The notes below the pieces were generated by a model. That model saw nothing but the letters and a program-made list of their open reading frames with translations, had not been told where the DNA came from and made no database searches. Made by a program: the position numbers and the translations under genes. DNA of 64,000 nucleotides from Trichostrongylus colubriformis (Eukaryota > Nematoda > Chromadorea > Rhabditida > Trichostrongylidae), in NCBI GenBank assembly GCA_963978905.1, contig OZ022257.1:9508509-9572508 (forward strand), written 5' to 3'. Shown one piece after another: positions 44,153 through 55,429 of the stretch. Each line of letters begins with the position of its first letter. Position 1 is the stretch's first letter.

Positions 44153-44829
44153 TTAGGTTGGCAACTAAGTAATTGCGGATTTTTAAATACTGCTTTTTCC
44201 CTCAAAACTGCTTTCCACAAAATTTCTTCTGTACATATATATGTAGTACAAATCCACACGCATCTATAGGTATTGTTGTCTTCCATCTCCCGGATAACCC
44301 TTTTCGGCAAAATAAAAATATCAAAAGTCACCTCATTTTCAATTCCAATTTTTTTTTCTTTGAATGGCGTTAGACAGGGAAAGGGAAAGCTGATAATCTG
44401 ATGGAGAAAGATCAGAACTATAAGGTAGCAATTTTTATCCAAGCTCGAGAATTTTTTGAAAAAAAATTCAAAATTTTTTTTCACCATATTGAAAAAATGA
44501 CTCGCCAATAAATTCTCGAGCTTGGATAAAAATTGCTGCCCCATCCACCTTATAGCCCTGATCTTGCTCCATCGGATTATCACCTTTTCCTTTCCCTGTC
44601 TAACGCCATTCAAAGAAAAATCTTTTCATAATTTTTGTATTGAAAATGAGGTTGACCTTTGATATGTTTATTTTGCCGAAAAAGGTTATCCGGGAGATGG
44701 AAGACAATAATACCTATAGATGCGTGTGGAATTATACTACATGTGTATGTACAGAAAAGATTGCTGGAAAGCAGTTTGGAGGGAAAAAGCAGTATTTAAA
44801 AATCCGCAATTACTTAGTTGCCAACCTAA
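44153..44829. mobile_element. Mariner-derived foldback element
   Basis: Ends TTAGGTTGGCAACTAAGTAA and the inverse, flanked by TA at 44151-44152 and 44830-44831. The two arms are inverted copies of the same 3' part of a mariner. Near 44535-44625 the plus strand still reads LPHPPYSPDLAPSDYHLF, the transposase third-Asp block, and the other arm carries part of its inverse. This is a mariner end that became a palindrome. Confidence 0.85.
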
Positions 44830-44831
44830 TA

Positions 44832-45260
44832 GCTCGGTCCGCCCCCTAGCGACTGATCGACCGGTGTGGGAATAGAAGGTATCGCGGCCCGCTTTCTCAC
44901 TTTTGGCTTGAAGCTCACTCCAGAAACAGGATGCTTCTTCATTTCCGAACATTCCTTCGTGTTTAGGACATGGCAACACGTCAATGGAAAACCGACCGGA
45001 CTACCCGCCTCTTCATGGGAAGGCTCCACGTCGGGAATCAACGGTGGGGAAGGTTCCTGTTTCGCAGGTTTTTGACCATTTCCAACCGTTTTTACTTAAG
45101 TGTCCTGTGACTGAGCATCTCGACTTTTATATTCACTACTTCTTTTAATTTTGTGTCGAATTTTCCCAAACACCGCCTTTAACGCGTATATGCTTCCGTC
45201 ATCCTTGATAGGAAACTCATCTTGCAGACCAAAGGAAACGTCCACTATCAAGTTCTTCAT
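44832..45260 (-). pseudogene. Coding-like frame broken by one stop
   Basis: From an ATG at 45260 a 54-codon frame (MKNLIVDVSFGLQDEFPIKD at its start) ends at TAA (45098-45096). The same frame then continues open for about 90 more codons (PAKQEPSPPLIPDVEPSHEE, later LTCCHVLNTKECSEMKK) up to the mariner foldback. Composition looks coding throughout. It could be a pseudogene, or an exon followed by intron read-through. I do not recognise the family. Confidence 0.35.
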
Positions 45261-45589
45261 CCTTCGACTGCTGATATCTTAGGTTTCTTTTCTTTAAGCG
45301 CAGCACCTGGCAAAATGACCTGCATCTCTGTTTGCATCTATCGTTTATCGTTGAAGTTATTGCTGCTGTTTACCTCCAAGTTACCATGAAATGTTCTTTT
45401 TCTTCTGTCTTTGAAAATAATCACCTAGACGAAGGTTAACATGTGGAATTTCAGGAAAATGGCTTCATACCTATGTACCAGCATACTATGTAGGACCTTC
45501 AAAAGGAATGGTCATTCAGGACGAGCTAATTCAAGTCTCAGACCGTCATGCTTCCCGGAGCCCTCGTGACCCCGTCTCTATGGACAGCC

Positions 45590-45840
45590 CTACACAGGCT
45601 GAAGCTTCCGTCAAGCAATCTTTTACGAGAAGGGCATATCTTCGATTGGAAGGTGGGGGCCGTATTTTCGGTTGGAAAGCGGAGGACTTCTTTTTTAAAA
45701 TCCTCGACGAATCCTCGACACCCAGCACTTGGAGAGCTTATGCGTAGCTACGAGAATACTGAGCCGGTTCAGTTGAAAGAAATCATCAATCGATAACCAT
45801 ACTTTGAGCTAGGTTTCAGTGACAGCGGTTGGATCATCGA
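45590..45840. repeat. Dispersed repeat shared with 32500-32790
   Basis: GGGGGCCGTATTTTCGGTTG and ATCATCAATCGATAACCATA align in order with the 32.5-kb copy. Confidence 0.45.
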
Positions 45841-46439
45841 CCGACGATTTTTGGAAAGACGGCTCGAATATATGCAAGGATGGCCGTGCAGCGACAGTTT
45901 TGGAAGCGTCGACCCGGTGGTCGAAAAGGAGGGGAAGGAGGGGGTCGTATTCTGCATAAAGTTTGTGAAGAGCTCATACGTATTTTTCGAAAATTTTCCT
46001 TGACGACAGGCTCGACCCTGGGACTTTGCGAGTGGCCTTCGGTTATCGAATACGACATAAATATATGGGTAACAGATGAACTCAGATCCCTGTCTATGAT
46101 TTCTTGAATGCTTGAGGGAACCCTGTTGCTGATTGGCTGGCAAAAAAATAATGGAATTGGATTGAATTACGCAATTATTTAACAAAAGCAATAACCAATG
46201 ACTTTTTCCGACAGAGACACGCAGCCACTTATGTGGTACTGCCTTTGTTTTTAATTAATAGATATGGTGAACCCGACGTCATGACAAAAAATATAACACT
46301 GCACTATGGAGGCGGAGCGTGGCGGCATGAGGGCAGTTCGTTAAAGCACTGGGAGAAGGTAGGTAGGGAGAAAGGGGGGAGAGGCGTAAGGTAGGAAAGC
46401 GTATTCGAGAATTTTATTCTCGGTGAACGAACATTCGAG

Positions 46440-46790
46440 CTCATAATAGATAATATGTAGCGAAAATCGCGTTGAAAAACGTCCCTTTGGAGCGATATTA
46501 TGATACTAGCGCGCTTCATCTCGAAACGTGCGCTTCAGTGCCCGGGTTGGCTGCTTGGGTAGGGCCGACGCCACTGTCATTTGATGTCGCGTAGGGAGTA
46601 TTTAATTTCATTCATGATCATGTTTAACAAATGAAACAGCAAACAAATCAAACAGGAGAGAGATTGAAGGGGAGAATAAGCGAAAGAGAGAGAAAAAGGG
46701 TGTTCATGACAAAAGAAAATTCAGTGAATACACACACGACGCCTTATCAAGACGGCTAACTAACGAACTGCAAGCGTTCACGGTTCATAT
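46440..46790. repeat. Dispersed repeat family F
   Basis: AATCGCGTTGAAAAACGTCC, GATGTCGCGTAGGGAG and GAATAAGCGAAAGAGAGAGA recur at 57295-57575. Confidence 0.55.
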
Positions 46791-47117
46791 ACCGGAATAG
46801 ACCCCTTTCGGTGTCATCGAAGTTTCTAATTGTAGTAAGATTAGCTTGTAGGATCATACTTGTGTACAGAGCATCTTTGAACACCTACGGTACGTCATTG
46901 ACACGTCAGTCATGTAAACGCATGTGTTCCGTTCAACAGGTCCCCCCCCCCCTCATAGATATACGTATCACTTAAAATCCCAGAGCGTGCTCATTGAGTG
47001 CAGGTGGGAGGTACCCAGTGTCACGCCTCGTTATACTTTTTCACAAGCACGTTTTCTATGAAACTGATTCCCCAAACTTTATTCAGAGCACATTGCTGTG
47101 CAATAATTCATGCAAGG

Positions 47118-47141
47118 GGATGGGGGGGGGGGGGGGGGGTG
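47118..47141. repeat. Homopolymer G tract
   Basis: A run of G of about 20 bases broken once. Other C or G runs are near 29529, 42690, 46941, 63142, 63571 and 63719. Confidence 0.9.
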
Positions 47142-47338
47142 GAGGGGAGACAAATCATAATGTTGAACAGTATGCTTTACATGATTAGAGTGATAGCAGA
47201 CGTACTTAGGTGCTTCATATATACCCCGCCTCCCTTTTACCCTATATGTCCTTTCCTACGTTTCTAAATATAACACCTGTAATATGCGTATGCCGTCGCT
47301 GGATTGGTTGATCTGGATTGATTCTGGTAACGCTCTCT

Positions 47339-47518
47339 TGAGACCGCGTTCATACTTTGCGCCGGCAGGGCGTGGCTGCGTTCATAGGCAGCGCGACAGA
47401 GTGACATGGGTGAGGTGCAGAGACGGCACGGGCAATGAGACAGGGTGGCACAGCCGGAGACGCAGAGACACGCAGCCATGCCCTGCCGTCTGCACCGCAA
47501 AGTATGAACTTGGCCTAA
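47339..47518. repeat. Foldback family C copy
   Basis: GAGACCGCGTTCATACTTTG and CAAAGTATGAACTTGGCC form the inverted ends. Confidence 0.75.
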
Positions 47519-48500
47519 GGTAATGCAGGGATGCATGAAACGGCTCTTAGCCTTGCACCCTCCTACAAAAGGAATCGACTACTGCTTTGTTCAAAGCGAT
47601 CTGGACTCTAGTCTGCGTCAAGAACATAAGACAGCACTTTCCTAGAAAATGCCCGGGTGGCTATAAGTTCTGCTCTAAATATCGCGAAATCGTTTTTCAA
47701 TCAAACCTCCTACCTGACAGGATTAAAATGGCATCGAGTGTTATATCTCCATCTATCTTTCACCGTCAACGATTATATGCTCCCATATTTGACGAATTGT
47801 GCCGTACGTCGCCTATATAATTTAGGTAAAGCCACGGCATAATTAACGGCTACGATAATCGCAGACGACGTAGGAATCCTATGGCGACGTTTAGCAAGAT
47901 TGTAGTGCACCTCGCAAAAAATTTTGATTAACGGGAGGATGCCACTGTAAAAAAAGATGTCCAGATGACAGTAAGATTGCCAGCTCGAAATCCATCTCGA
48001 AGGAGAGGCGGTTGCTGCCAGGTATCATATTTAGACGGAGGAGAGAAAAGTTCTTCTGAAATATTGCAAATGTCACCCTGTGAGCTAGACCTTTAGGTGT
48101 TCCTTTATTGTGTTTAAGATACCCTGCTTAAGGATACCCGGGGACAGTTTATGCGATAATTTGACTTTTTAGGGGAGAAAAGTGAAGGAAGGCCTGGTAA
48201 TCAGTTGGCCGGCGGTATGCGTTCCACTTGAGGGAAAGTACCGTCCAGAGCAAATTTTCAAAGGTGATAGAATCCCTCAGGCTTTGCGATTTGGCTTTGC
48301 GGTGTCGCGGCTCCGCACGCGAAGTTGCAGCATTGCACAATCTCAAGATCGTAGTATATCAGAAAGTGCGATGCCGCAAAATCGCAAAGTCTGACGGCGT
48401 AATCAAAACTCATTCAAGTGAGGTATTCACTGGGAAGAACTTCCACTCTTGGAGGAATCTGACAGCTGCCTTTCCTTCCAATGATTTCAACAGGCAGCTT

Positions 48501-48900
48501 CTTAAAGGAATCGTTCACGAAAAAAATGAGTCTTCTTGTTACTCATATATTTATGCTGTATTTGCCTTATGAGGGCCGCATGCAACATTTCACGCGAAAA
48601 AGTGAGGATTCGGGTCGCTGTCCTGATCTCGTACGGGTGGGCGGAGCCTCCAACTGAAAAACCCCGTCGTCCACCGCGATTGGGAAAGGATAGTGGGACT
48701 GTTTACGTAACTTTCTATTCCTACAATGCATCTTCGATCGCTGGGCACTTGCTCGGAGGCCCCGTAGACTAGGCCGAGACTTCGGAAAGCTGTAACTTAC
48801 CCGAATTCCCTTTTTTTCGCGTAAATTTGTATGCGGCCTACATTAGGCAAAAAGAACATAAATTGTCAGAAAAACTCAAATTTCCGTGGATGATTCTCTA
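48501..48900. mobile_element. Foldback MITE family A copy
   Basis: CTTAAAGGAATCGTTCACGA at the left and TTTCCGTGGATGATTCTC at the right. Confidence 0.75.
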
Positions 48901-49069
48901 ACAACTTTTCGCATGCTACCAGAGCAACAGATCACATTACTTGGGGCCCAAGTAACAAGCACAAATTAAGTATACCTAGAGATCTGAATGAGAATATGGC
49001 AAATCGTGATCGAAGCAAGCATCCCTGGTTCTCAGGAGTAATTAGATAGTGCTTGTGCCTGCTTAAAGG

Positions 49070-49310
49070 GGGTGTGTGCAGACATGACAGTGAATCATGT
49101 GGCCGCCCGCGGCGAGCGGCGCGGCGGGTGTTAGTGCCAGTGGCAGGAACCTGGCAGCCTTTGAGCGAGGCAGTGTGGCATGAGTGGAAGCGCAGACGTG
49201 ACGCAGTCACGCTCGGCCGGCTCCCGAGCGCAATCGATACGGCGAGTCGTACTGGTGGCGCCGGGAGTGAAATGCCGCGAAGCGATTCGCTGTCATATGT
49301 GCCCACACCC
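49070..49310. mobile_element. MITE family D, type 1, aged 9-bp duplication
   Basis: Termini GGGTGTGTGCAGACATGAC and the inverse. Flanked by GCTTAAAGG (49061-49069) and GCTTGAAGG (49311-49319), 8 of 9 identical. Confidence 0.8.
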
Positions 49311-49559
49311 GCTTGAAGGTTGAAAGGCGACCGTAAAGCAAGGCAAATTTATATGCAAGTTGCTTCTGTGAAAACGTCAGTGTAGTCAACCTTCGAATCA
49401 ATGTAGATACGAAGAGACAAAGACTGCTTACAACAATAGGAGGACTGGGAGGATGTGAAGAAGAATAGAAGCACGAAAGAAAAAGGACAAATGGCTCACA
49501 AAGTGAAATTGACGTGATTTTACTAATGAAGAACATGCATTTCAATTTACTTATGTTGG

Positions 49560-50760
49560 GTTGAGGAATAAGTTCCCATCGTTTTTTTACTCTCTGTCTA
49601 TCTCAACGTTCTCTTCATCTCTCGACAAAGCTCAGAAATGCGTTCGATAGAGCTTCTTTTGCTCTACAAAAGTTGCTATTTGTCAAAAGTATGCTGAGTT
49701 ATGAGCAAAAGCTTCGTGGACGGGACTCGAACCCAGGACTTTATGCTTTCCGGACAGATGTGCTAATCCATTACACTACACGACCTAATCAAAAACATCA
49801 AAATCAGTTGCTATTTGTTTTTCGACTCGTTTAATTGCTTGATATTTATGAGGTTTGGGAATGAAGTAATTTTAAGGTGAAAATCCGCACTTTCAACATT
49901 TACTTTGTTCGTGTGCCATCTTGGGCAAACAATGTACACGCATGTTTCCGATAGAGCTTTCTCAGCTCTATAAAATGGTACTGCTTGTCATTTGAATAGC
50001 TCCATTGCCTGCCGTTTTCAAGGCTTACAAATGCACTACTCAGCAGAAAAATGCATTTTCAATATCGTGTCTTCCACGCCTACCATCAAAACTGGCAGAC
50101 AATATTTCATTCGATAGAGCTTTTTTTGCTCTACAAGGAGGTGCCACTCATCTTTTGAATACTCTCACGGTTTAATATTTCTGAGGCATAGAAATGTGGT
50201 ACTCAGCATGAACTCACCCGCACTTTTTACGTCTAAAATCGAGATTTTATCGAGCACTTTTGTTGTGCGAAAAACCTCAATTATAAAAGTAGATTGATCA
50301 ACGATGTCTTTTTTCACCTCATTTGATTTCATCCAACGCGAAAAAGGTCAGCTTTTTTGGACATCAAGTCGCCAAAAGTGCAGATTTTTATCTACAAAAT
50401 ACTTCATTTCTCAACCATGAAAATAACGAGCAATCAAACGATCGAAAACCAATGAAACTGTTTCCTAGAGCTGAAAATATCGAAAACAAATGCGCATAGT
50501 ACATTTTTTGATCTCGATGGCAGACGAAGAGCGAGTGTCGGGGATGCCAAAAAATTTTTCTTTACATTACTTCATTTCTAAACCTCATAAATATCAAGCA
50601 ATTAAAGGAATCGAGTGGATCGTTTTGTAAAACAGAAAAAGCTCTATCGAACACATTTATAATCTTTGTCAAGGTGAAAAGAACGTTGCGAAACACAGAG
50701 AATGATAAACGGCGGAAACTAATTTCTCAACCGAAAACTTTCTCTAGATGTCCAGTGAAA
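49560..50760. repeat. Degenerate tandem array with inverted right end
   Basis: CGATAGAGCTTCTTTTGCTC recurs near 49645, 49952 and 50116. After removing the 122-bp tRNA-like insertion, spacing is about 165-180 bp. The end near 50640-50700 is inverted (AAAAAGCTCTATCGAAC). No coding content. Confidence 0.6.
49684..49805 (-). mobile_element. tRNA-derived SINE-like insertion with 13-bp duplication
   Basis: Flanked by AGTTGCTATTTGT at 49671-49683 and 49806-49818. Minus strand: GTAGTGTAATGGATTAGCAC (A-box-like), GGGTTCGAGTCCC (B-box), then GCTCATAACTCAGCATACTT. The duplication length and tRNA-like head fit a short retroposon. Confidence 0.7.
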
Positions 50761-51724
50761 TATTGAAGAATATGATAGAGTGAGTAAGAAATATGTTTTT
50801 AGAAATATGTTGAAAGATTATCATAGAATTATTATGAAAAGTCATGAGAGATTGTAACACGATAAGGACTATATCGACCTTATGTAGTTAGTCAAGCCCT
50901 AATCAACGAAAACTTGGCTGAAGAGCTGGACGGAATGATTACACATGTTTCTAAGGGAACTAGACGAAAACATCCGATGAGAAAAAAATCATAAATCATA
51001 CTTCCTCAGACATACGGACATCCTCGTTAAGTGAAAGCTTATCACCTCACTGCAGTAAACATCCGATAAGCATTTGATATACTCTTCAAAGAGGCGCTGC
51101 TTTTAGAGTTTGCAGCCACTATGACGTATGCTCCAAAAAATACGCGAAAAGAAAAACGTGCTCTAACCGGGCCCAACGGAAGGCGGTGCATAATATCAAG
51201 TAATTTGAGAAGACGGCTTCTGTAGAATCTGGCAGTCTATCAGAATCGTTTCAATCTCCACTGCGACAAAAACGACGATTTTTCGAGGACTTTGATTGTT
51301 CCTGCTCCTCGAGTGTCATGTGAGCACACACGACGATGGCTATGGAAATCATAAGTATCATGAGCTCAATTTTATTTGGGGGTAAATACAATTCATTTGT
51401 TGAACCTTGGAGGAACGGCAAAAAATGAGCCCTGGCTTTTTGCACACAAGATTTTTCTTTGCAAATGCCTTTTTTTGAAAAAAAAATCTAAAAAAAAGCC
51501 AACACGTACAGAGGTATATAGAGATATAGCTAGATATAGATGCATATAGACATATAGAGACATGTAGACATACATAAGATTATAGGAGGTTACAGAGCAC
51601 TAGGGTACAATTAGAAGCCTCTATCAAGGAGCCAGAGTAAGTTAGGGTTCAATTCTAATTGTGTGGGTAAGTCCCATGACCGTGTGTCTTGTCTCTGTGA
51701 TCTCACCGATCTTCTCATACTCAC

Positions 51725-51873
51725 CACCTTGTCAATTGAGAAAACGAAACTTTGTAGTTTACACAAACTGCTCCGTTGAAGACTTCTTAGCGGGTCAATA
51801 AGATAGGCAATAAATGGATACGAAATTGATAATAACCCGATGAAATAACCGCTTTCACAGCTGCTCACCAAGC
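51725..51873 (-). CDS. Membrane-protein exon, probably a chemoreceptor (TM2-TM3 region)
   Basis: Donor GTG|GTGAGT is good; acceptor AACTTGAG is weak. Encodes GLLSISYPFIAYLIDPLRSL then SSLCKLQSFVFSIDKV. A long hydrophobic helix followed by a loop with a single Cys resembles TM2 and the start of TM3 of a nematode serpentine receptor, but no family-defining motif is seen. Confidence 0.4.
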
Positions 51874-52476
51874 CTCAAGTTTTGATGCGAAATTTCGAGT
51901 TCTGGTACGCCTACCCAATCTCCTCCTCACTTTGCCTCATCACAATTACATCTATTCAATTTTTCAATTCTCAAATATCAACTAAATTGCTGAAATATCA
52001 CCGTCTAAATTAGTCCTGCAATGGCAGCTGAAACTTGAGAATTCAAAATATGTAGTGAATTTAATGAGAGCCTCGGAAAAGTACATACCAGTACCCCGGA
52101 AGGCAGTACTATCTATTCTCAGAAAGAGCTAGTGTGCAGCAATTAAAATTTGTCAGTGGATTGAATCCATTTCCAATTTACTGAGAAAAGGTTTCCATTT
52201 TCAGTAAATTGATAATGGACACCCACGGCTAAGAAGCTCTAACAGCTCTCACATCACTTTTCGATGAAAAACTGTTATGATGAAATGAAAGAACACATCA
52301 GCTAATTAAATTAATTGGAAAACGAGGTAACAATGCATTCGGACGTAAACCTCTCATTCTACAGTAGTCTCGACAGCCTATGCTTGGCGAAACACAAGGT
52401 CTTGCATATTTTCTTTTTTTTTTGATATATTCTAATCGTTCAAGTTTAGTAACGGTTCACCGAAATATCGACTTAC

Positions 52477-52516
52477 CAAAAATGATCAGATTGAGCGTGA
52501 GCGTTGGATGAAGCAT
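52477..52516 (-). CDS. Possible upstream exon of the same membrane protein
   Basis: MLHPTLTLNLIIF then donor TTTG|GTAAGT, in the phase required by 51873-51725, where the hydrophobic stretch would continue as LVSSCESGYFIG. The ATG at 52516 may be internal, with an acceptor further upstream. Confidence 0.3.
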
Positions 52517-53488
52517 GGCGCAAGCAGTGAATACTAGTGGCTGCTACCACCAGTGATGGGCGGGGTCCACGGCACAGTGGGTGAATACCCCCGTGGCGAG
52601 CGAAGACAGAGAAACGCCTCTGAAATCTGAATTTATGTGCCATGGAACGGAAAATGTCACGATAATTCAGTGCCATAGAGACGATACGTGAAAAGACATA
52701 AAAACAAATTCGCTTATTCAAATCTCAGTTATTTACGGATTACCATTAATGGCTGGTTGATAGCTGCATGAAAAGCGTAAATATAGAACGAAATTACAAA
52801 AAAAAGAATAGAATTACAACGTTGGTGAAATGAAAACCTACATGGCCAGAGAGCATGGTGTACAAATTCACTGAAAAACAAAAAAAAATACGAGAAAATG
52901 GGCACCTTCCAATGAGAAAAAAATCGTGAGGTATTTCTCATAAATCTTAGAAAAAAATCCGTTACATTTACACAGAACGATCTAATTGTAACGGACATTT
53001 CGACAAATAACTGAAAATCTTACATGATTTTTTTTCATAGTTTTTGCTACATGTGTGTTGTGGCGCACATTTGCGTGCATAAACAAATAAACAAATAAAT
53101 ATCCGATGTTAAATTAACAAGTAAATATACAATGTAAGTGATGAAAAGACGGGTGACTGAAGGCAAGATAACAAAAGCTAGAGTGCTTAGTGACAGACAA
53201 AATCCTCGAGTCACTTTCCGCACTTTGCACTTCAAATCCCACCTCGACTCTCAGTCTCTTTCAGTCTCCATCAGTTCCTTGAAAATCCCTTTTCCTAGAA
53301 CAATCTCTGTGTTCACAGCTTTAAAGCACATCATGCAAACTTCAGTGCGAATCCGATAATCAGATAAGCAAGCAAGGGCATGGATGGAACTTTGATTCCC
53401 TCTACCCACATACATGACGTAAGGAATAGGGCATGTATCTAGAATGTATGCATAATAGTACAGCATAAGTAAATTTAAATACATACTA

Positions 53489-53520
53489 TTAGGTTGTCCG
53501 AAAAGTAATGAGACAAATGC
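53489..53520 (+). repeat. Left terminal inverted repeat of the intact mariner
   Basis: Begins TTAGGTTGTCCG and is the exact inverse of the right end over about 32 bp. Confidence 0.9.
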
Positions 53521-53562
53521 CGTAGTGCAGTTATTCGTCGGTAACTTTATTACAAATCAATA

Positions 53563-54576
53563 TCATTTACTATAATATTCGCCATTGTGTTCCTTCACAT
53601 ACTGCCATCTTTGCGGCAGAGATCTGATCCCATTAGCAAAGAACTCCGGAGGCTTCGACTTCAAGAAGTTGTTGACAGCTAATTCGACGTCCTCCCGATT
53701 GGTGAATTTTTTTCCAGCAAAAGAGGATTGAAGAGAACGAAATATGTGGAAGTCTGATGGAGCGAGATCTGGTGAGTACGGTGGATGGGGTACAAGTTCG
53801 ATCTCCAGCTCTCTCAGCTTACTCTGAGTCCTTTTCGACGTGTGTGGCCTGGCGTTATCCATGAGGAGTAGGATTTTGCCTCTCCCACGACGGCGACTAC
53901 GCAGAATTTCAGCTACTCTTTCCAGCTGAGTACAGAATCTTTCAGAGTCGACCATAGAACCAGTTGGAACCAGTTCCCAAAACACCGGGCCTTTAATATC
54001 CCACCAGAATGAGAGCAACTCCTTCTTGTCATGATCGGGATGTTTCGGCTGTGGTTTCGGCAATTCATCGAAGTCGACCCAATGTTTTCGGCGCATCGTG
54101 TTATCGTAGACACAATACTTCTCATCCATGGTAACGATGGAGTCGATCCAGGAAAGCGTGCGATGACGGCTGAGCAGAGAAGTGCACACTTCAACACGCT
54201 TCTTCTTGTCGTGAGGGCTGAGAGCGTGCGGAAGAACCCGAGGCAACTTTGCCGCTTTACCTGACGCACGAAGAACATCGTGTACCGTGGATTTAGGAGC
54301 ACCCGACGAGGTGGCAAGCTCGCGCACTGTAACGTTAGGTCGTTCCTCACAGATGGCAAGTATGAGCTTTCGCGTCAGTGGACGTCCTGAACGACTACAG
54401 TCTTCGAGACATTTCCCTCCTTTGTCGAACTTGCCGTACCATCTGAAGCACGTCGCTCGAGAAGGTGCTTGATCCTTCATTTCTTCCAGCAAAAGCCGAT
54501 GGGCCTCATCCGCGGATTTACCTGAACGATAGGGTAGAAGGAGAGCTGCCCGATACAGCTTTTTTTTCTCATCCAT
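53563..54576 (-). CDS. Mariner transposase, 337 residues
   Basis: Starts at the ATG at 54576 (MDEKKKLYRAALLLPYRSGK); the frame extends 26 codons further upstream, but mariner proteins usually start here. The N-terminal half has paired helix-turn-helix DNA-binding regions (about residues 1-110), including TSSGAPKSTVHDVLRASGK. The catalytic triad is complete: Asp151 (VTMDEKYC), Asp240 (LLMDNARPH) and Asp275 (YSPDLAPSDFHIF), with 34 residues between the last two (DD34D). It would cut and paste the element at TA sites in the nucleus. No stops or frameshifts, so recent activity is plausible. Confidence 0.95.
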   Translation of the reverse strand: MDEKKKLYRAALLLPYRSGKSADEAHRLLLEEMKDQAPSRATCFRWYGKFDKGGKCLEDCSRSGRPLTRKLILAICEERPNVTVRELATSSGAPKSTVHDVLRASGKAAKLPRVLPHALSPHDKKKRVEVCTSLLSRHRTLSWIDSIVTMDEKYCVYDNTMRRKHWVDFDELPKPQPKHPDHDKKELLSFWWDIKGPVFWELVPTGSMVDSERFCTQLERVAEILRSRRRGRGKILLLMDNARPHTSKRTQSKLRELEIELVPHPPYSPDLAPSDFHIFRSLQSSFAGKKFTNREDVELAVNNFLKSKPPEFFANGIRSLPQRWQYVKEHNGEYYSK

Positions 54577-54722
54577 CTTTAGCACGTTTGTGAAAGATGG
54601 GAACAGTATGGACCATATGCCCTTGGTGGCATGTATGTACTGGACTTGAAACACTAAATTCCAGAATTTTGTCCTCTCACGACTTCGACGTCCAAAAATA
54701 CTTAATGTTGAATCTCACCACT

Positions 54723-54754
54723 GCATTTGTCTCATTACTTTTCGGACAACCTAA
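54723..54754 (-). repeat. Right terminal inverted repeat of the intact mariner
   Basis: Ends CGGACAACCTAA, mirroring 53489-53520. The transposase start lies about 150 bp inside it. Confidence 0.9.
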
Positions 54755-54756
54755 TA

Positions 54757-55169
54757 TTATAGTATATATGTATTATACCATTTATGGGAGGAGAAAGAAG
54801 AAGCAGGAAACGCGGAAAAGTGAGGAGCAAAGGGTATTTCGCAGTGAACTTGTATGAGGAGATGTGAAATGGATATCTTTTTTGCTTCAAATGAGAATAC
54901 ATAGCAATAAAACACATTGCAACTACATATGATTTCCCAGATAGGCTCTATCTCTTCTGCTGAATGTTTCCTTGTTTTTCTTTTCTGTGTTCTTTTTTTC
55001 CTTTTTTCTTGGAACATTCTTCTTGTTGAAGCTCCCCCTTGGTTACGGCATGTCGCTTGACATATCAAATAAAATAAAATTAAATATGCAATCTGGCAAC
55101 TGTTACTGGTATTGTAGATGTCCAAGGAAGGGGGTCGTATCTGGATTCCGTAGGGAGGGGAAAGGTCGC
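54757..55169. other. No gene recognised
   Basis: AT-rich, low-complexity sequence with a T-rich patch near 54975-55020. Nothing supported. Confidence 0.4.
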
Positions 55170-55400
55170 GCTAAAAGGTTATTCTGCTCGACACCTGGGG
55201 GTACCGTGGCTGTAGTGACAGGTGGTGCGCACTCCCACTGTCATGGAGCGGAGATCGTCTGAAAAATAAAAGCACTGAGTTGCACATCGGTTGACCCCCG
55301 CAAGCTATTGCATAGGCCAAATCGCATTTACCTGCCATCACAATTCTGAAGGGAACTGGAATGCGGGGCGCATCCCACGGAAGAGGGTAATAAACGCTGA
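55170..55400. repeat. Family G repeat with tRNA-like module, diverged copy
   Basis: GTAGTGACAGGTGGTGCGCA on the plus strand corresponds to the module at 8624-8688, followed by the family arm (AAAAGCACTGAGTTGCACAT, GCATAGGCC). Confidence 0.6.
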
Positions 55401-55429
55401 AACATATTCTCAACTCATCCAATTTATAC

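Larger units (their letters stand above)
53489..54754 (-). mobile_element. Structurally intact mariner transposon
   Basis: 1266 bp between TA duplications (53487-53488 and 54755-54756). Both ends begin TTAGGTTGTCCGAAAAGTAA and match for about 32 bp. It holds one uninterrupted transposase. Resembles hookworm mariner elements such as bandit; identity was not checked. Confidence 0.95.

Noticed and set aside
53251..53484. Hydrophobic minus-strand frame (YLNLLMLYYYAYILD...)
   Set aside because: No clear splice sites or family pattern; adjacent to the mariner insertion and AT-rich.
53913..54472. Frames overlapping the mariner transposase in other phases
   Set aside because: Shadow frames of the intact transposase.
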